Below, piece by piece: positions 46,260 through 56,116 of a stretch of 64,000 nt of DNA (position 1 is its first letter; each line of letters begins with the position of its first letter). Under the pieces are notes generated by a model that saw only the letters and a program-made list of their open reading frames with translations, was not told the origin of the DNA and did not search any database. The position numbers and the translations under genes were made by a program. The stretch is from Nematostella vectensis (lineage: Eukaryota > Cnidaria > Anthozoa > Actiniaria > Edwardsiidae): NCBI RefSeq assembly GCF_932526225.1, contig NC_064041.1:818699-882698 (forward strand). Reading direction: 5' to 3'.

Positions 46260-46610
46260 AATCCTAAGTGGATATACCTGAATGGGTAATTTTTGACTCA
46301 AGAGTGGATATATATTTGATTCCTTAGTGGATATACCTAAGTGGACAATTTTTGACTCCTTAGTGGATAATTTTTTACTCTCGAGTGGTTATACCTGTGT
46401 GGATATATTTGGGTAGATAATTTTTGGACTCCTGACTGGATATACTTGAGTGGATGATTTTTTGGATTCTTTAGTGGAGTTTGTTATTCCTCAGTGGATA
46501 TACCTGTGTGGTTTTTATCCCTAAGTGGATACACCTGAGTGGATATTTCGACTCCAGAGTGGATATACCTAAGTGGATATACCCAAGTGGTGTGTATTGT
46601 GGGGGCAGGT
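46260..46610. repeat. Minisatellite, GTGGATATACCTGAG units
   Basis: About 15-20 degenerate units built on AGTGGATATACCT and GATAATTTTTGACTCC, in the intron between the two gag-like exons. Confidence 0.85.
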
Positions 46611-46688
46611 CGCTTTAATAGCTAAAGTGATATCTATAATGACAATCTATAAGAAAGTCAATTTTCCTCCACAATGTTTTCTCGCCAG

Positions 46689-46970
46689 GGTCTAAACAGA
46701 GTGCTGCACAGGATTAAAAAGCTTGAGGAGTCCCAGAAGGCAACAGTAGACACAAGCCTCCAGAATACCCAAATACTTCTAAAATCACCAAACTTCAGTA
46801 AAGAGAAAGTTTTGGGCACCCTGCTGGGCCTTAAAATGATCTCCAAAGAGGCGAGTCGTAATAATGCGGGCCACTACGATTCCGTATTTCAGGCAATGAG
46901 GCACAAGGCCTCTGTGCCAGACGGTCAATTGAAAAAATATTCGGAGGTCCTGCTTGGGGATTGTTTGGGG
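46689..46970 (+). pseudogene. Gag-like exon 2 of the outer YR element
   Basis: Charged, helical-looking sequence: GLNRVLHRIKKLEESQKATV, FSKEKVLGTLLGLKMISKEA, YDSVFQAMRHKASV. The frame stays open to 47042, but beyond about 46970 the peptide loses that character. Assigned to the YR element because of its position upstream of the methyltransferase-type fragment. Confidence 0.4.
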
Positions 46971-47324
46971 GTTTTCCTACATTTTATCTACTCAGGCACG
47001 GGATTCCTGTGCGGTCACGTGGTCGCGCGTCTTGTGGCGTGAGCGAGGCGACTGTGTCTCGTTTGTTGATCTTTCAGTGGAAAGAGGTTACATTCTTTGC
47101 TATTATTTACCACTTGCAACGCTGTTGGAGATCTCATAGAATTGTGAGTAGATATGAGCTGTTGTTTTACATTGATTGTCACATGCTGAGACTGTTTGTT
47201 TACATGATTTACAGTTTTTCACCGCCGCTTATCGCCTTTTCGTCAGTCGTAGCGTGGTTTGAATATATGTTGTGTTCAACCAAATGGCGTGTTGAAAAAA
47301 TCCAAACTCAACTACACATCTTGA

Positions 47325-47450
47325 TATTGGATCCACCTCACCTTATTCCCAGAGTTCTTAGTCATATGAAAGCTTGTTAGGCAAGTGGTACCTTGGTGGT
47401 TCCAGTTTGGCGTTCAGCCCCCTTATTGGCCACTTCTCACTTTAAATGGT
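47325..47450 (+). pseudogene. Methyltransferase-like fragment of the outer YR element
   Basis: PPHLIPRVLSHMKAC, a TAG, then ASGTLVVPVWRSAPLLA. This pair of motifs lies between RNase H and recombinase in many DIRS/Ngaro polyproteins (compare GVILVPVWPTQTFF in the DIRS element at 38000). It is short but distinctive. Confidence 0.6.
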
Positions 47451-47699
47451 GTTTATTTGGCTTCTTTTGTTTACGATTAGGTAGATTTACCACCTTTAAA
47501 GTGTACTTTCCATGTTGGTCGTCATCGTTCTGGTCAGTTTGGCAGATGTGATCTTAACTTCAGAGTTTCAGAGTTCAGTGAGGATCAGTTTTTCGCGAGC
47601 CAGGTATCTGTATAGTGGCTTTTGCGCTGCGGATCTAGGATGCTGCGAACGTTGTGAGGCAAAATAAAGAGAATATTATTTATTAGGTGGCCTTTTAAA

Positions 47700-47945
47700 C
47701 TAGTATGGACAATGGGTGGTAAATTTAGCCAGTGGGTGGCTTATATAACCAGTGGATGGTTTCTTATAGCCAGTGGTTGGCTTCTATAACAAGTGGATTA
47801 TTTTAACAGCCAGTGGTTGACTTGCGTAACCGGTGATTGGTTCGCCAGTGGGTGGCTTGTTTAACTAGTGTTCGGTACATATAGCCAGTGGATGGTTAGT
47901 AGTCAATGGGTGGTAAATCGTACCAGTGTGGTTGTTTTATAGCTA
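47700..47945. repeat. Minisatellite, AGCCAGTGGTTGGCTT units
   Basis: About ten degenerate units of 22-26 bp sharing CAGTGG(G/A)TGG and TTATA(T)A, just before the non-LTR insertion. Confidence 0.85.
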
Positions 47946-48163
47946 TAATGGTTGCTGTTGTTTCTCCACTTGAGAATGCCCAGGTTGTATATCGATTGAT
48001 TTTGGCTGCGTTGCATTTGGAGCTGCTGTCTCTGCAGTACTCACTAAAGAATACATACATGTGCTTATCAAAGTACAGCATTGATGGGAGAACATAACTA
48101 GTCATTTTTTATTTCCATTTTTTTAGTTTGCTCTTTTAATTTGTTGCGTCTTTGTATTTAATC

Positions 48164-48943
48164 ATGTCGAGAAAGTCATCAAAAAAGGCAGCGAAGAACC
48201 GAACTGATTCTTTATCTCCCGGTCCGACTACTATCGTCGAGGACGAGGAAATGGCGGCCGTGAAAAATCTTCTGGCCGTCCAGGAATCCATGATGAGATC
48301 CGTATTTGAATCAATGGTATCGCAGATAAGTAGCCGGGTCGATGATCTGGTAGAGAAGGTTTCGGGCCTAAAGGCAAGCCTTGAGTTCACTCAGAGTGAG
48401 GTTGAACGCTTTGGGCCTATCAACAAGAAAGTTAAAGAGACTGACAGCGAGGTTGTTAAAGTAAAGGACGCTCTCGAGTATCTCGAGAACCAGTCGAGAC
48501 GTAATAATAAACGTGTGTCCGGAATACCAGAAAGTCCAGGAGAGTCGTGGGCCGATTCAGAAGCTAAAGTGAAAAAGGCGATCCAGACGAAGCTTGGTTT
48601 GGAGATTGGGATCGAAAGGGCGCACCGCGTAGAAAGGAAAAAGGCAAAGGGCAGATCCTTGACGCAGTCGGAGAAAGAGAGGCCGAGGACGATTGTCTGT
48701 AAACTTAAGGACTGGAAGACGAAGGAGGCGGTTGTGAGAAAGGCCAGGATTGACAAGCCGGCGGGTCTCTACGTTGCAGAAGATCTTGCAAGGGCTACAC
48801 TTCTTAAGAGGGAAGCTAAAATCGAAGAGATGAAGAAGGCGAGAGCTGAAGGGAAGAGGGCTTACTTCATACTAGATCTAATTATTAGAGATCAGAAACA
48901 GGATGCAGCCGAAGGTAACATCCAGGCAGCCGGCAGCGGATAG
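48164..48943 (+). CDS. Non-LTR ORF1, L1-type RNA-binding protein
   Basis: First ATG at 48164 (MSRKSSKKAAKNRTDSLSPG). It has a coiled-coil-like centre (VDDLVEKVSGLKASLEF), then ALEYLENQSRRNNKRVSGIP, ERAHRVERKK and RPRTIVCKLKDWKTKEAVV. This order matches the transposase_22/L1 ORF1 fold with an RRM-like and C-terminal domain. Such proteins trimerise and coat the element RNA. The 260-codon frame is open throughout and overlaps the start of ORF2 by 41 bases, suggesting coupled translation. Confidence 0.85.
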   Translation: MSRKSSKKAAKNRTDSLSPGPTTIVEDEEMAAVKNLLAVQESMMRSVFESMVSQISSRVDDLVEKVSGLKASLEFTQSEVERFGPINKKVKETDSEVVKVKDALEYLENQSRRNNKRVSGIPESPGESWADSEAKVKKAIQTKLGLEIGIERAHRVERKKAKGRSLTQSEKERPRTIVCKLKDWKTKEAVVRKARIDKPAGLYVAEDLARATLLKREAKIEEMKKARAEGKRAYFILDLIIRDQKQDAAEGNIQAAGSG

Positions 48944-50056
48944 TGTGATAAGTAATCTTAAAACTCCTTTAGCTAACGTTTTGCCTTTTTGTCATTTAGC
49001 GGATGAAGATTTTCAATCAGCGCTTTTTGAACAGCAAAATGGCGTAATTAGATTCGATCATGATCGAATAGAAAATCTTAAATTCAACCCCTTACTTTCT
49101 GAAACAAACAAGCAACTTAGCTTATGCGTTAATAATGATCCCGATGCAAATTTCTATTCATCGTTTTCATGTGACTACTACATCGAGGATCAATTTAACG
49201 AATTAGTGAATAGTAAGACGGAAAAGGGGTCTATTTTACATTTGAATACCCGAAGTTTGTCCGGTAATTTTGATAAGGTAACCAATTTACTGTCAACATT
49301 GAATTTAACTTTCTCAATGATAGGAATTAGTGAGACTTGGCTAAAAAATGTTTGTCATTCTTGTGACATTCCAGGCTACAATTATGTTCATGAACCACGC
49401 AAAGGCAGAACTGGGGGAGGTGTTGGCTTGTATCTAAAACAGGTATTCGAGTTTAAATGCCGCCCGGAAATATGCTTTTCTGATACCTGCGCGGAATCCT
49501 TAGTTGTTGAAATAACTCGTCAAAAGGAAAGAAACATTATTGTTGGCGTTGTCTATAGACCCCCAGAAAAAGACGTACAAGAATTTTGTGATGAACTAGA
49601 TCAAATTCTTTTAGTCATCTCTAAAAATAACAAGTTGTGTATATTAATGGCCGATTGGAATTTGGACCTAATGAAGCATGATACCCATCGTTTAACTGCT
49701 GAATTTTTGGACATAATGTATTCTAAAATGTTTTTTCCTTTGATAACGCGCCCAACAAGAATAACTTCTCATACCGCTACACTTCTTGACAATATCTTTA
49801 TTAACGACCACGATAGTTTCAGTAAAAGCGGGGTATTGTTTTCGGATGTATCTGATCACTTACCAGTTTTTACTTTACTTTCAGAAAATATTAATGTTGT
49901 TGATCACAAACAATGGACATTTTATAGAGAAAAATCCGCCACCAGCAAGGCGAAATTTAGATCTGAACTAGAAATGCACAGTTGGGATCATATCCCTGAT
50001 GATGATCCTTGTAGTGCAATTTCTTAGATACGTTTACGACGATTTATAGAAAATAT
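48903..50056 (+). pseudogene. Non-LTR ORF2, endonuclease half
   Basis: ATG 48903 (MQPKVTSRQPAAD). The endonuclease shows LHLNTRSLSGNFDKV, ISETWLKNVC, GGGVGLYLKQVFEF, GVVYRPPEKDV, MADWNLDLMKHD (normally GDFN, here ADWN), LLDNIFINDH and DVSDHLPVF (catalytic Asp-His). The frame ends at TAG 50025-50027, and a shifted frame continues LDTFTTIYRKY to the insertion point at about 50056. The altered GDFN box may weaken activity. Confidence 0.8.
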
Positions 50057-50317
50057 TTGCTTGCGAATAGACTTTTTATGCTTTCCCACGGGTTATTCAA
50101 ATTAATGCTATAATATTATAATCGGAACCCTGTGCAGTATAATTCATTGATGGGGACCCTGTGTTATTGTTATATAACAACTGTCCACACGTGACTCCTG
50201 TTGGGGATGCATTGCATTGACCCCTATCCATTAGCACTAGGCTAGGGAAACACTCGTGCACGGTGTCATTTGCTGCCAGTCGCCGAAGGATCCGCTAAAG
50301 TTTTTCGGTGAGTTGTT

Positions 50318-50929
50318 ATGGCTTCTGATATACCTAAAGTTCTCATCTTAGGACATTCTTTTGTCCGTCGTCTACATTCGGATCTTTCGGTTAATTTTGA
50401 TTCCCGGGCGGATCTTTCCTTTGGTTTTGCTGGTAGCATCCATGTTATTTTGCACGGCGTGGGAGGACGCACTGTTCCTTGGCTTCGCGCCAGGGATCTC
50501 CATGTCGTTTCTCGGTCCTCTCCCGATGTAGTTATTATTGAAATTGGTACCAATGACCTTTCCTGTGTTGGTCCTGAAGTTGTTGGCTCACGCATTGAAG
50601 AATTAGTGTTGCTCTTACGCAACGAGTATTCCGTTCGCGTCGTCGGTTTATGCCATGTTATCCCACGGGGGCGTGCATTCCGCGGTCACCGCGTATTTAA
50701 CAGAAATGCTGAAACTCTTAACCAAATCTCGAGTGTTCTTCTCGAGTCCTTGCCAAACGTGTTCTGCTGGTCACACAGGGGTTTTAAAAACCCTTTCCAT
50801 ACTCCATTCCTGCGTGATGGAGTTCATTTGTCTCAAGATAGCCAGTATATGCTGTATCGTAGCTATCGCGGTGCTATCATTCATTCAATCAACTTACTCA
50901 AGACAACGGAGACCGAAACTCATCTTTAA
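50318..50929 (+). CDS. SGNH/GDSL-type hydrolase ORF of the Ngaro-like element
   Basis: A 203-codon frame from ATG 50318 (MASDIPKVLILGHSFVRRLH). Block I has GHS with the expected nucleophile Ser, block III VIIEIGTNDLS, and the C-terminal block DGVHLSQDSQY with the Asp-x-x-His pair. These are the catalytic elements of SGNH hydrolases, which remove acyl or acetyl esters. Similar ORFs occur in some Ngaro and CR1-type retrotransposons, where their role is unknown. Here the ORF is first in the element, about 860 bp upstream of gag, and is uninterrupted. Confidence 0.85.
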   Translation: MASDIPKVLILGHSFVRRLHSDLSVNFDSRADLSFGFAGSIHVILHGVGGRTVPWLRARDLHVVSRSSPDVVIIEIGTNDLSCVGPEVVGSRIEELVLLLRNEYSVRVVGLCHVIPRGRAFRGHRVFNRNAETLNQISSVLLESLPNVFCWSHRGFKNPFHTPFLRDGVHLSQDSQYMLYRSYRGAIIHSINLLKTTETETHL

Positions 50930-51270
50930 CGATCGGTAGGTTTGTTGATGACTGATAGGCCTTACGGATTGTCTCTTTTTTCACTCATTGAATTTAGCCG
51001 AACTACTATTACTTACTCCGTTCTTATTGTGGTGGCACTAATTTGTTCAAAATCTGTTTTTATCGTACTGTTTACTTGAGCTGTTGACCCTCTTTGACCT
51101 CCACTGTTTTACCGAACTAATAGCGAAGTATTTAACGGTTTTGGCATTTTGATATTTTCTTTCTTGCATAGTTGCTTCATAACTGCGGGTATGTTATATC
51201 CGATGTTTGTACAATTAAATTTCCCTTACGAGGAGTCATACATTATATTTTGTTGTTTAAGTTCGGCTTG
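50930..51270. other. Spacer between hydrolase and minisatellite
   Basis: No open frame of note. T-rich, and possibly an untranslated leader for the downstream gag-pol. Confidence 0.4.
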
Positions 51271-51720
51271 AAATTTGCCTTGTGGGGGCTTTAATCCTCC
51301 TTCTGCTCTCAATCGCGAGAGGTTTATATCAACTCGCGGACTTCATGGGGCTTCAATCCTCGTGTTTATTAATTCTGTGAGGCTTAAATCCTTACAATTG
51401 GCTTCGTGGGGGCTTTATTCCTCCCCTTGTCCCTAAGATTTTATGGGGCTTTAATCCTCTTGTTAATTATTTGCACAAGGCTTTACTCCTTGTACAGTAA
51501 TTTGTTTTCTGGGTTTTTTTTTCAATCCTCCTTTTCTATTATATTTTTCTCTCTAGTAGATTGTATGGGGCTTCAATCCTCCTGTTTATCATTTTGTTTC
51601 TCATTTTGCTGTGATTTGATTTCTTGCACTGATGCTGTGGTGGTTTCAATCCTCCCATTGTCATATGTTTATTATTTGGGGGTTTCATTCCTCTAATTTA
51701 TTAATTTTGGAGGATGATAT
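51271..51720. repeat. Minisatellite, GGGGCTTTAATCCTCC units
   Basis: About a dozen degenerate units of 25-40 bp share TGGGGGCTTTAATCCTCC or GGGGCTTCAATCCTC, directly upstream of the gag ATG. Confidence 0.9.
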
Positions 51721-51785
51721 TACATCAGCTCCATGTACCTATCTTTTGCAGATAGATTTGTACTATTTCCCTATAGAAGTAGACC

Positions 51786-52848
51786 ATGCCTAGGAAACGC
51801 CGACCACCACCACCTCCAATTCAGCCAGCTAAAAGGCCTAGATCTGCTCGGCTGCAAGCAAGGAGAACCGGGTCAATGGTCGACCCTCCACCAGCCGTTA
51901 ACAACACGGAGGAAATTGTCGCACCACCATCAGCCGTAACACGCAACCTTGTCACCAGACACGTTGGAGATGATCATTTCAACGGTCACAACCAGGGTCA
52001 CGGATGCCCTTATACCTCTCCTCCCACAGCGGGTTCCTGCTGAAGAAGCTAACACACCAGTGGAGGTTCCACCCCAAACGCGCACCGATGCATTGGTGGA
52101 GTCAGCCATCGCCAACGTTCGGGGCCAGCTCTCAGGTGAGAAGGACCCTCCACCACCCCCTACACATGACCTTCAGACAGTTCAATTTTCGCTCGACACA
52201 AGAGTTTCCACAAAGACAAAGGCGAAGATTTGGGATAATGAATTTTTAGAGTTTGGTATTCTATTAAGCAATCCCTGGTCAGAGGACAAATATCAGTTAA
52301 GTGTCTCATCAGGTAGTGGGGGCCGGCAGCCCTCAATTTGTCTAGAGCCCACTACTCTGCCTAAACGGAATCTGACTATGGAGATGTGGGCATCAGCCTT
52401 CAGAATTTTTGTGGCGGTTTATACCCAGAAATATCCCAATGAGGCCCCAGCCCTCATGAAATATGGGGAAACGATCCATGATTTGGCTAATCGTGGCCAC
52501 AATTGGCGTTATTATGATGAAACATTCCGTACGCTGCGCCAGGTAAACCCCTCCCTGTTCCCATGGGCCAATATCCATTCCGAATTGTGGCTTCGGTCAC
52601 ATGTTTCGGTAACTAAACCTGCCAGTACCGGAAGAATTCCAAACAAATCACACCAGGCTATCCCAAAAGGTTTCTGTTACCGTTTCCACAGTGGCAAGGC
52701 ATGTTCGGGTTGCGACTTCAAGCATGCATGTTATCTCTGCAGTGCTGGTAGCCACCCTGCCACTAAATGTTTTCGTCCCCAACGGCAACAACCGGGAGGA
52801 CAATCGGAACATGCCAGGCCCCAATCTTCCAACCCCGGTAAAAAGTGA
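51786..52848 (+). pseudogene. Gag-like ORF of the Ngaro-like element (one frameshift)
   Basis: ATG 51786 opens a Pro/Arg-rich N-terminus (MPRKRRPPPPPIQPAKRPRS). Near 51940 the reading must move to the next frame, where LEMIISTVTTRVTDALIPLL follows. Conserved text is KIWDNEFLEFGILLSNPW, MEMWASAFRIFVAVYTQKYP and GHNWRYYDETFRTLRQVNP. It then has a zinc-finger-like GFCYRFHSGKACSGCDFKHA, CYLCSAGSHPATKC. The stop is at 52846-52848. The finger would bind element RNA. Whether the N-terminal frame change is a mutation or a small intron is not clear. Confidence 0.75.
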
Positions 52849-54407
52849 ACGTTTTTTTGCATTCACTTTCTGGGTATGAACCAGCCATTTTTGCTTATCT
52901 GTCTAAGGGTTTCAATTCAGGTTTTTCCTTGCATTTTGAAGGCACATTAGAACCCCTTGAATCTCAGAACCTGCTTTCGGCTTCGGAACATCCTGAAATT
53001 GTTGATGCCAAGGTCTTCAAAGAGCTGGAGGCCCATAGGCTTGCAGGTCCCTTTGCAATCCCACCATTTTCACCCTTTCGGGTATCACCGTTGGGGGTTG
53101 TACCTAAGAAAACACCCGGTGAATTTAGGCTTATACATCATCTTTCTTTCCCTAAAGGGATTTCTATCAATGATGGCATAATGCCAGCTAATACAAGCGT
53201 CCGTTATGCCACTATCGAGGACGCAATTCGATTTATTCGGCATAATGGTACCAGCTGTTATCTTGCTAAGACTGACATAAAGAATGCATTTCGCATAATT
53301 CCTATCGATCCTAAGGACTACCCCTTGTTGGGTTTTAAATGGAGAGACTCTTACTATTATGATCGATGCATGCCTATGGGTTGTTCCAGCTCCTGTAAAA
53401 CGTTTGAAACCTTTAGTACGGCTGTGGAATGGATAGCTAGGAACAAATTACATATACATTCAATCCTCCACCTTCTTGATGACTTTTTGATCATAGCCCC
53501 TACCGAAGATCTATGTAGGGCGCAACTACAACTTTTTCTGGACCTATGTAACTATCTGGGTATTCCCATAGCACCAGAGAAAACAATGGGACCTGCCACT
53601 ACTTTGCAGTTTGCGGGTATTGAACTTGATACCCAAATGTTAGTGGCTCGCCTACCACAAGACAAAATTGACAAGTCTATACAGCTGATTACTAGTTTTT
53701 TGCGCAGAAAGAAGGTGTCCCTCCAGGAGTTACAGTCGCTAATTGGAATGCTAAATTTCGCATGTTCTGTTGTCATGCCTGGCAGGGCCTTTCTGAGGCG
53801 GCTGATAGATCTCACTATTAATGTTAGGGCCCCTCACCACAAGATCAGACTAAATATAAGTGCCAAGGAGGACTTAAAAATTTGGCTGTCTTTTCTTCAG
53901 AATTTCAATTGCAAGTCATTTTTCCTTGACGAGCACTGGGTGAGCTCACCTAAACTTCGGCTCTTTACTGATGCTGCAGGCTCTCTGGGTTATGGGGCAG
54001 TTTTTGGTGACGAATGGTGCTATGGGCAATGGCCCGATACATGGGTAGGAAAGAATATCGCTATTCTGGAATTCTATCCCATTGTCCTTAGTGTACATTT
54101 ATGGGGGCATAGAATGACCAACCAGTGCATTTTATTTTTTACTGATAACGAAGCATTGGTTTACGTGATCAATAAACAGAGCTGCCGGGATAAATCTCTA
54201 ATGTTTTTTGTCCGCTACTTGGTCGCCCTTTGTCTTAAACATAATATTCTTTTCAGATCAAAGCATATACCAGGTGTGCATAACATTTTAGCAGATTCTT
54301 TATCTCGTCTCCAGCTTCAGGTTTTCAAAGAAAAAGCCCCAGCAACAATGCATTCCAACCCGACGGAAATTCCGTTGTCTCTGTTGCCACAACATTGGGG
54401 CCCATAG
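52842..54407 (+). CDS. RT/RNase H of the Ngaro-like element
   Basis: An uninterrupted frame of about 520 codons overlaps the gag end in the -1 frame and has no early ATG. RT: FAIPPFSPFRVSPLGVVPK, EFRLIHHLSFP, motif A YLAKTDIKNAFRIIP, MPMGCSSSCKTFETFS, and motif C ILHLLDDFLIIAP with both Asp. RNase H: KLRLFTDAAGSLGYGAVF, LEFYPIVLSV, FFTDNEALVYVINKQ and HIPGVHNILADSLSRL. All expected acidic residues are visible. Translation probably needs a frameshift or re-initiation at the gag stop. It reverse transcribes the element RNA. Confidence 0.9.
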   Translation, partial: KVNVFLHSLSGYEPAIFAYLSKGFNSGFSLHFEGTLEPLESQNLLSASEHPEIVDAKVFKELEAHRLAGPFAIPPFSPFRVSPLGVVPKKTPGEFRLIHHLSFPKGISINDGIMPANTSVRYATIEDAIRFIRHNGTSCYLAKTDIKNAFRIIPIDPKDYPLLGFKWRDSYYYDRCMPMGCSSSCKTFETFSTAVEWIARNKLHIHSILHLLDDFLIIAPTEDLCRAQLQLFLDLCNYLGIPIAPEKTMGPATTLQFAGIELDTQMLVARLPQDKIDKSIQLITSFLRRKKVSLQELQSLIGMLNFACSVVMPGRAFLRRLIDLTINVRAPHHKIRLNISAKEDLKIWLSFLQNFNCKSFFLDEHWVSSPKLRLFTDAAGSLGYGAVFGDEWCYGQWPDTWVGKNIAILEFYPIVLSVHLWGHRMTNQCILFFTDNEALVYVINKQSCRDKSLMFFVRYLVALCLKHNILFRSKHIPGVHNILADSLSRLQLQVFKEKAPATMHSNPTEIPLSLLPQHWGP

Positions 54408-55321
54408 TTGAAACACTCATGGCTTCAAGCCTTCAGCAATCATCCATCCCTACCTATAGACGGGCTTGGCGTTTATTTAACCAGTTCCTCAGCGCTACCT
54501 TCCAGAATTGTGCTGTACAGCTGCCCATATCGCCAAGTATGGTAGCTCTTTTTATTGCATATTTATTCGATCATCACTATGCCCCTTCAACTGTTCACAC
54601 TTATGTATCTGCGCTGGGCTATTCACATCGTTTATCTAATCTTCCTGATCCAACTAAGGTTTTTTACGTGATCCAGATACTCAAAGGCTATAGCAAAATT
54701 TGTTTTAAACTTGATACTCGGCTCCCCATCACCTTGCCAATACTACAACGTTTGGTTACAGCAGCTCCTGTTATTTGTTCCACGAAATTTGAATCATGTC
54801 TTTTTCAATCAATGTGCTGTTTTGCCTTTTATGCTTTCTTACGAGTTGGGGAAATGACTCAATCCAGTCAAACTCAGAATACAGGAAGTCTGTTAACAAT
54901 TTTTCAACTATCCCAACTCAAAGCGGAGACCGGTGTGGTTAAAGCTCTGAAATTGACTTTTCATAATTTTAAACACAGCTACAATCAGCGTCCCTTCTCC
55001 CTGATAATTCAGCGCCAGAACAGCCCTTGTCCAGTTAATTTACTGCTGCAGTACTTAGTTTTGAGGGGTACACATGCTGGCCCCCTATTTTTGGACAGTT
55101 TTGGTAATGCTGTTACTAGAGATAAATTCACTAACTTGCTGTCACTTGCTATAAGACATTCAGGTCTTAATCCATCATTTTATAAAGGGCACAGCTTTCG
55201 GATTGGAGCTGCATCTCATGCGGCAGCGCAAGGGTTATCTGATGCACAGATCAGGATTATGGGACGCTGGAAATCTAATGCCCTTCAGAAGTACATACGG
55301 GTCAATAGTCTTGTGAATTAG
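54408..55321 (+). CDS. Tyrosine recombinase of the Ngaro-like element
   Basis: First ATG at 54419, 11 bases after the RT stop, and the frame is open to 55321. The N-terminal core-binding domain reads SIPTYRRAWRLFNQFLSA, MVALFIAYLFDHHYAPSTV. The catalytic domain has AFYAFLRVGEMT (Arg I), KGHSFRIGAASHAAAQG (His-x-x-Arg), IMGRWKSNALQKYIR (Trp, and Tyr nucleophile in KYIR). All catalytic residues are present, so the enzyme may be functional. It would insert the circular cDNA without making a target duplication, which matches the lack of one around this element. Confidence 0.9.
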
Positions 55322-56116
55322 TACAATTTTTTCCTTTTAGAACTGGTCGATTGCTGGGGAATCCATTGGTTCTCGAAGGCATATGATGTGTACTGTATAC
55401 ACTCCACTACTTGCAAGGGCGATAGATTGAGTGTGTGCAGTACATCTCATATGTAGCAACTTGCATAGTAGTGTATTTCTTGCACATCCTTGAGTTTAGG
55501 TTGAGCTACAATCCAGACAAGGCAACTGCTTACAAGGGTAGCAGTTTGCTTGAATCCATTTAACTTAAATTGTTCTCTTTTTTTGCATAGTACTGGCAAT
55601 CACTTGCATGGGCGGTGTCTTTGCGGTACAATTGCTTTGTTAGTAGCTTGTTCATAAGGGCGAAAGTCTGCCGCCTTTATCAAATTGGCATTTGCTTTTC
55701 TCCTGTCACAATACAGGAAACATTTGCATGGGCTGTGTCCTTGTTGTGTTGTGATTGGATAATTGACAAAGCATTTTGTTTTTGCTTTAAGTAGCAACAC
55801 TATGCGAAGGTATGATTGTAGCTTATATGTGCTATCGTTCTCGAGTGCTGCTTTTTCCCTTGGGTGGGGCTGCATTGTGGATTATCACCCACCATGCATT
55901 TGGCGTTGTTTGCCCTCACCTTTACTGGGCAATTTTTAGATTTATCAGAGCAAATTATATATTTTGACAAATTTTATTAATAAAGCGGCTTTGGGCTAAC
56001 AGCCCATAGCCATTATGATTCAAACACTGTCTTGTTTTGTATCCATGCCCAGTAAACAAAGCGCGGGTTAAAGCAGCTCTCGTTCTATGGAAGCTAAGTG
56101 GGGAAGGCATAAAACA
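55322..56116. other. 3' region of the Ngaro-like element with degenerate repeats
   Basis: Repeated ACTTGCATGGGCGGTGTC-like, TTACAAGGGTAGCAG-like and TTGCAAGGGCGATAG-like units occur between about 55400 and 55750. They may correspond to the split direct repeats of Ngaro termini. No gene. The minus-strand frames here are not genes. Confidence 0.5.

Larger units (their letters stand above)
50057..56116 (+). mobile_element. Inner (youngest) Ngaro-like YR retrotransposon with hydrolase ORF
   Basis: The 6.06-kb insert separates the two halves of the non-LTR ORF2. In order it encodes an SGNH hydrolase, a gag-like protein, RT/RNase H and a tyrosine recombinase, all on the plus strand. There is no methyltransferase segment, which fits the Ngaro group better than DIRS. 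A minisatellite lies between hydrolase and gag. Near the ends, TTTTATGCTTTCCCAC (about 50077) is nearly the inverse of GTGGGGAAGGCATAAAA (about 56098). Degenerate repeats occupy the 3' region. Only one frameshift, in gag, was seen, so it is the most intact element in the window. Confidence 0.8.

Noticed and set aside
46260-46610. CRISPR array
   Set aside because: Degenerate tandem units without regular unique spacers, in a eukaryotic retrotransposon intron.
50318-50929. Host esterase gene
   Set aside because: The SGNH hydrolase lies inside the insertion that splits the non-LTR ORF2, so it is element-encoded.
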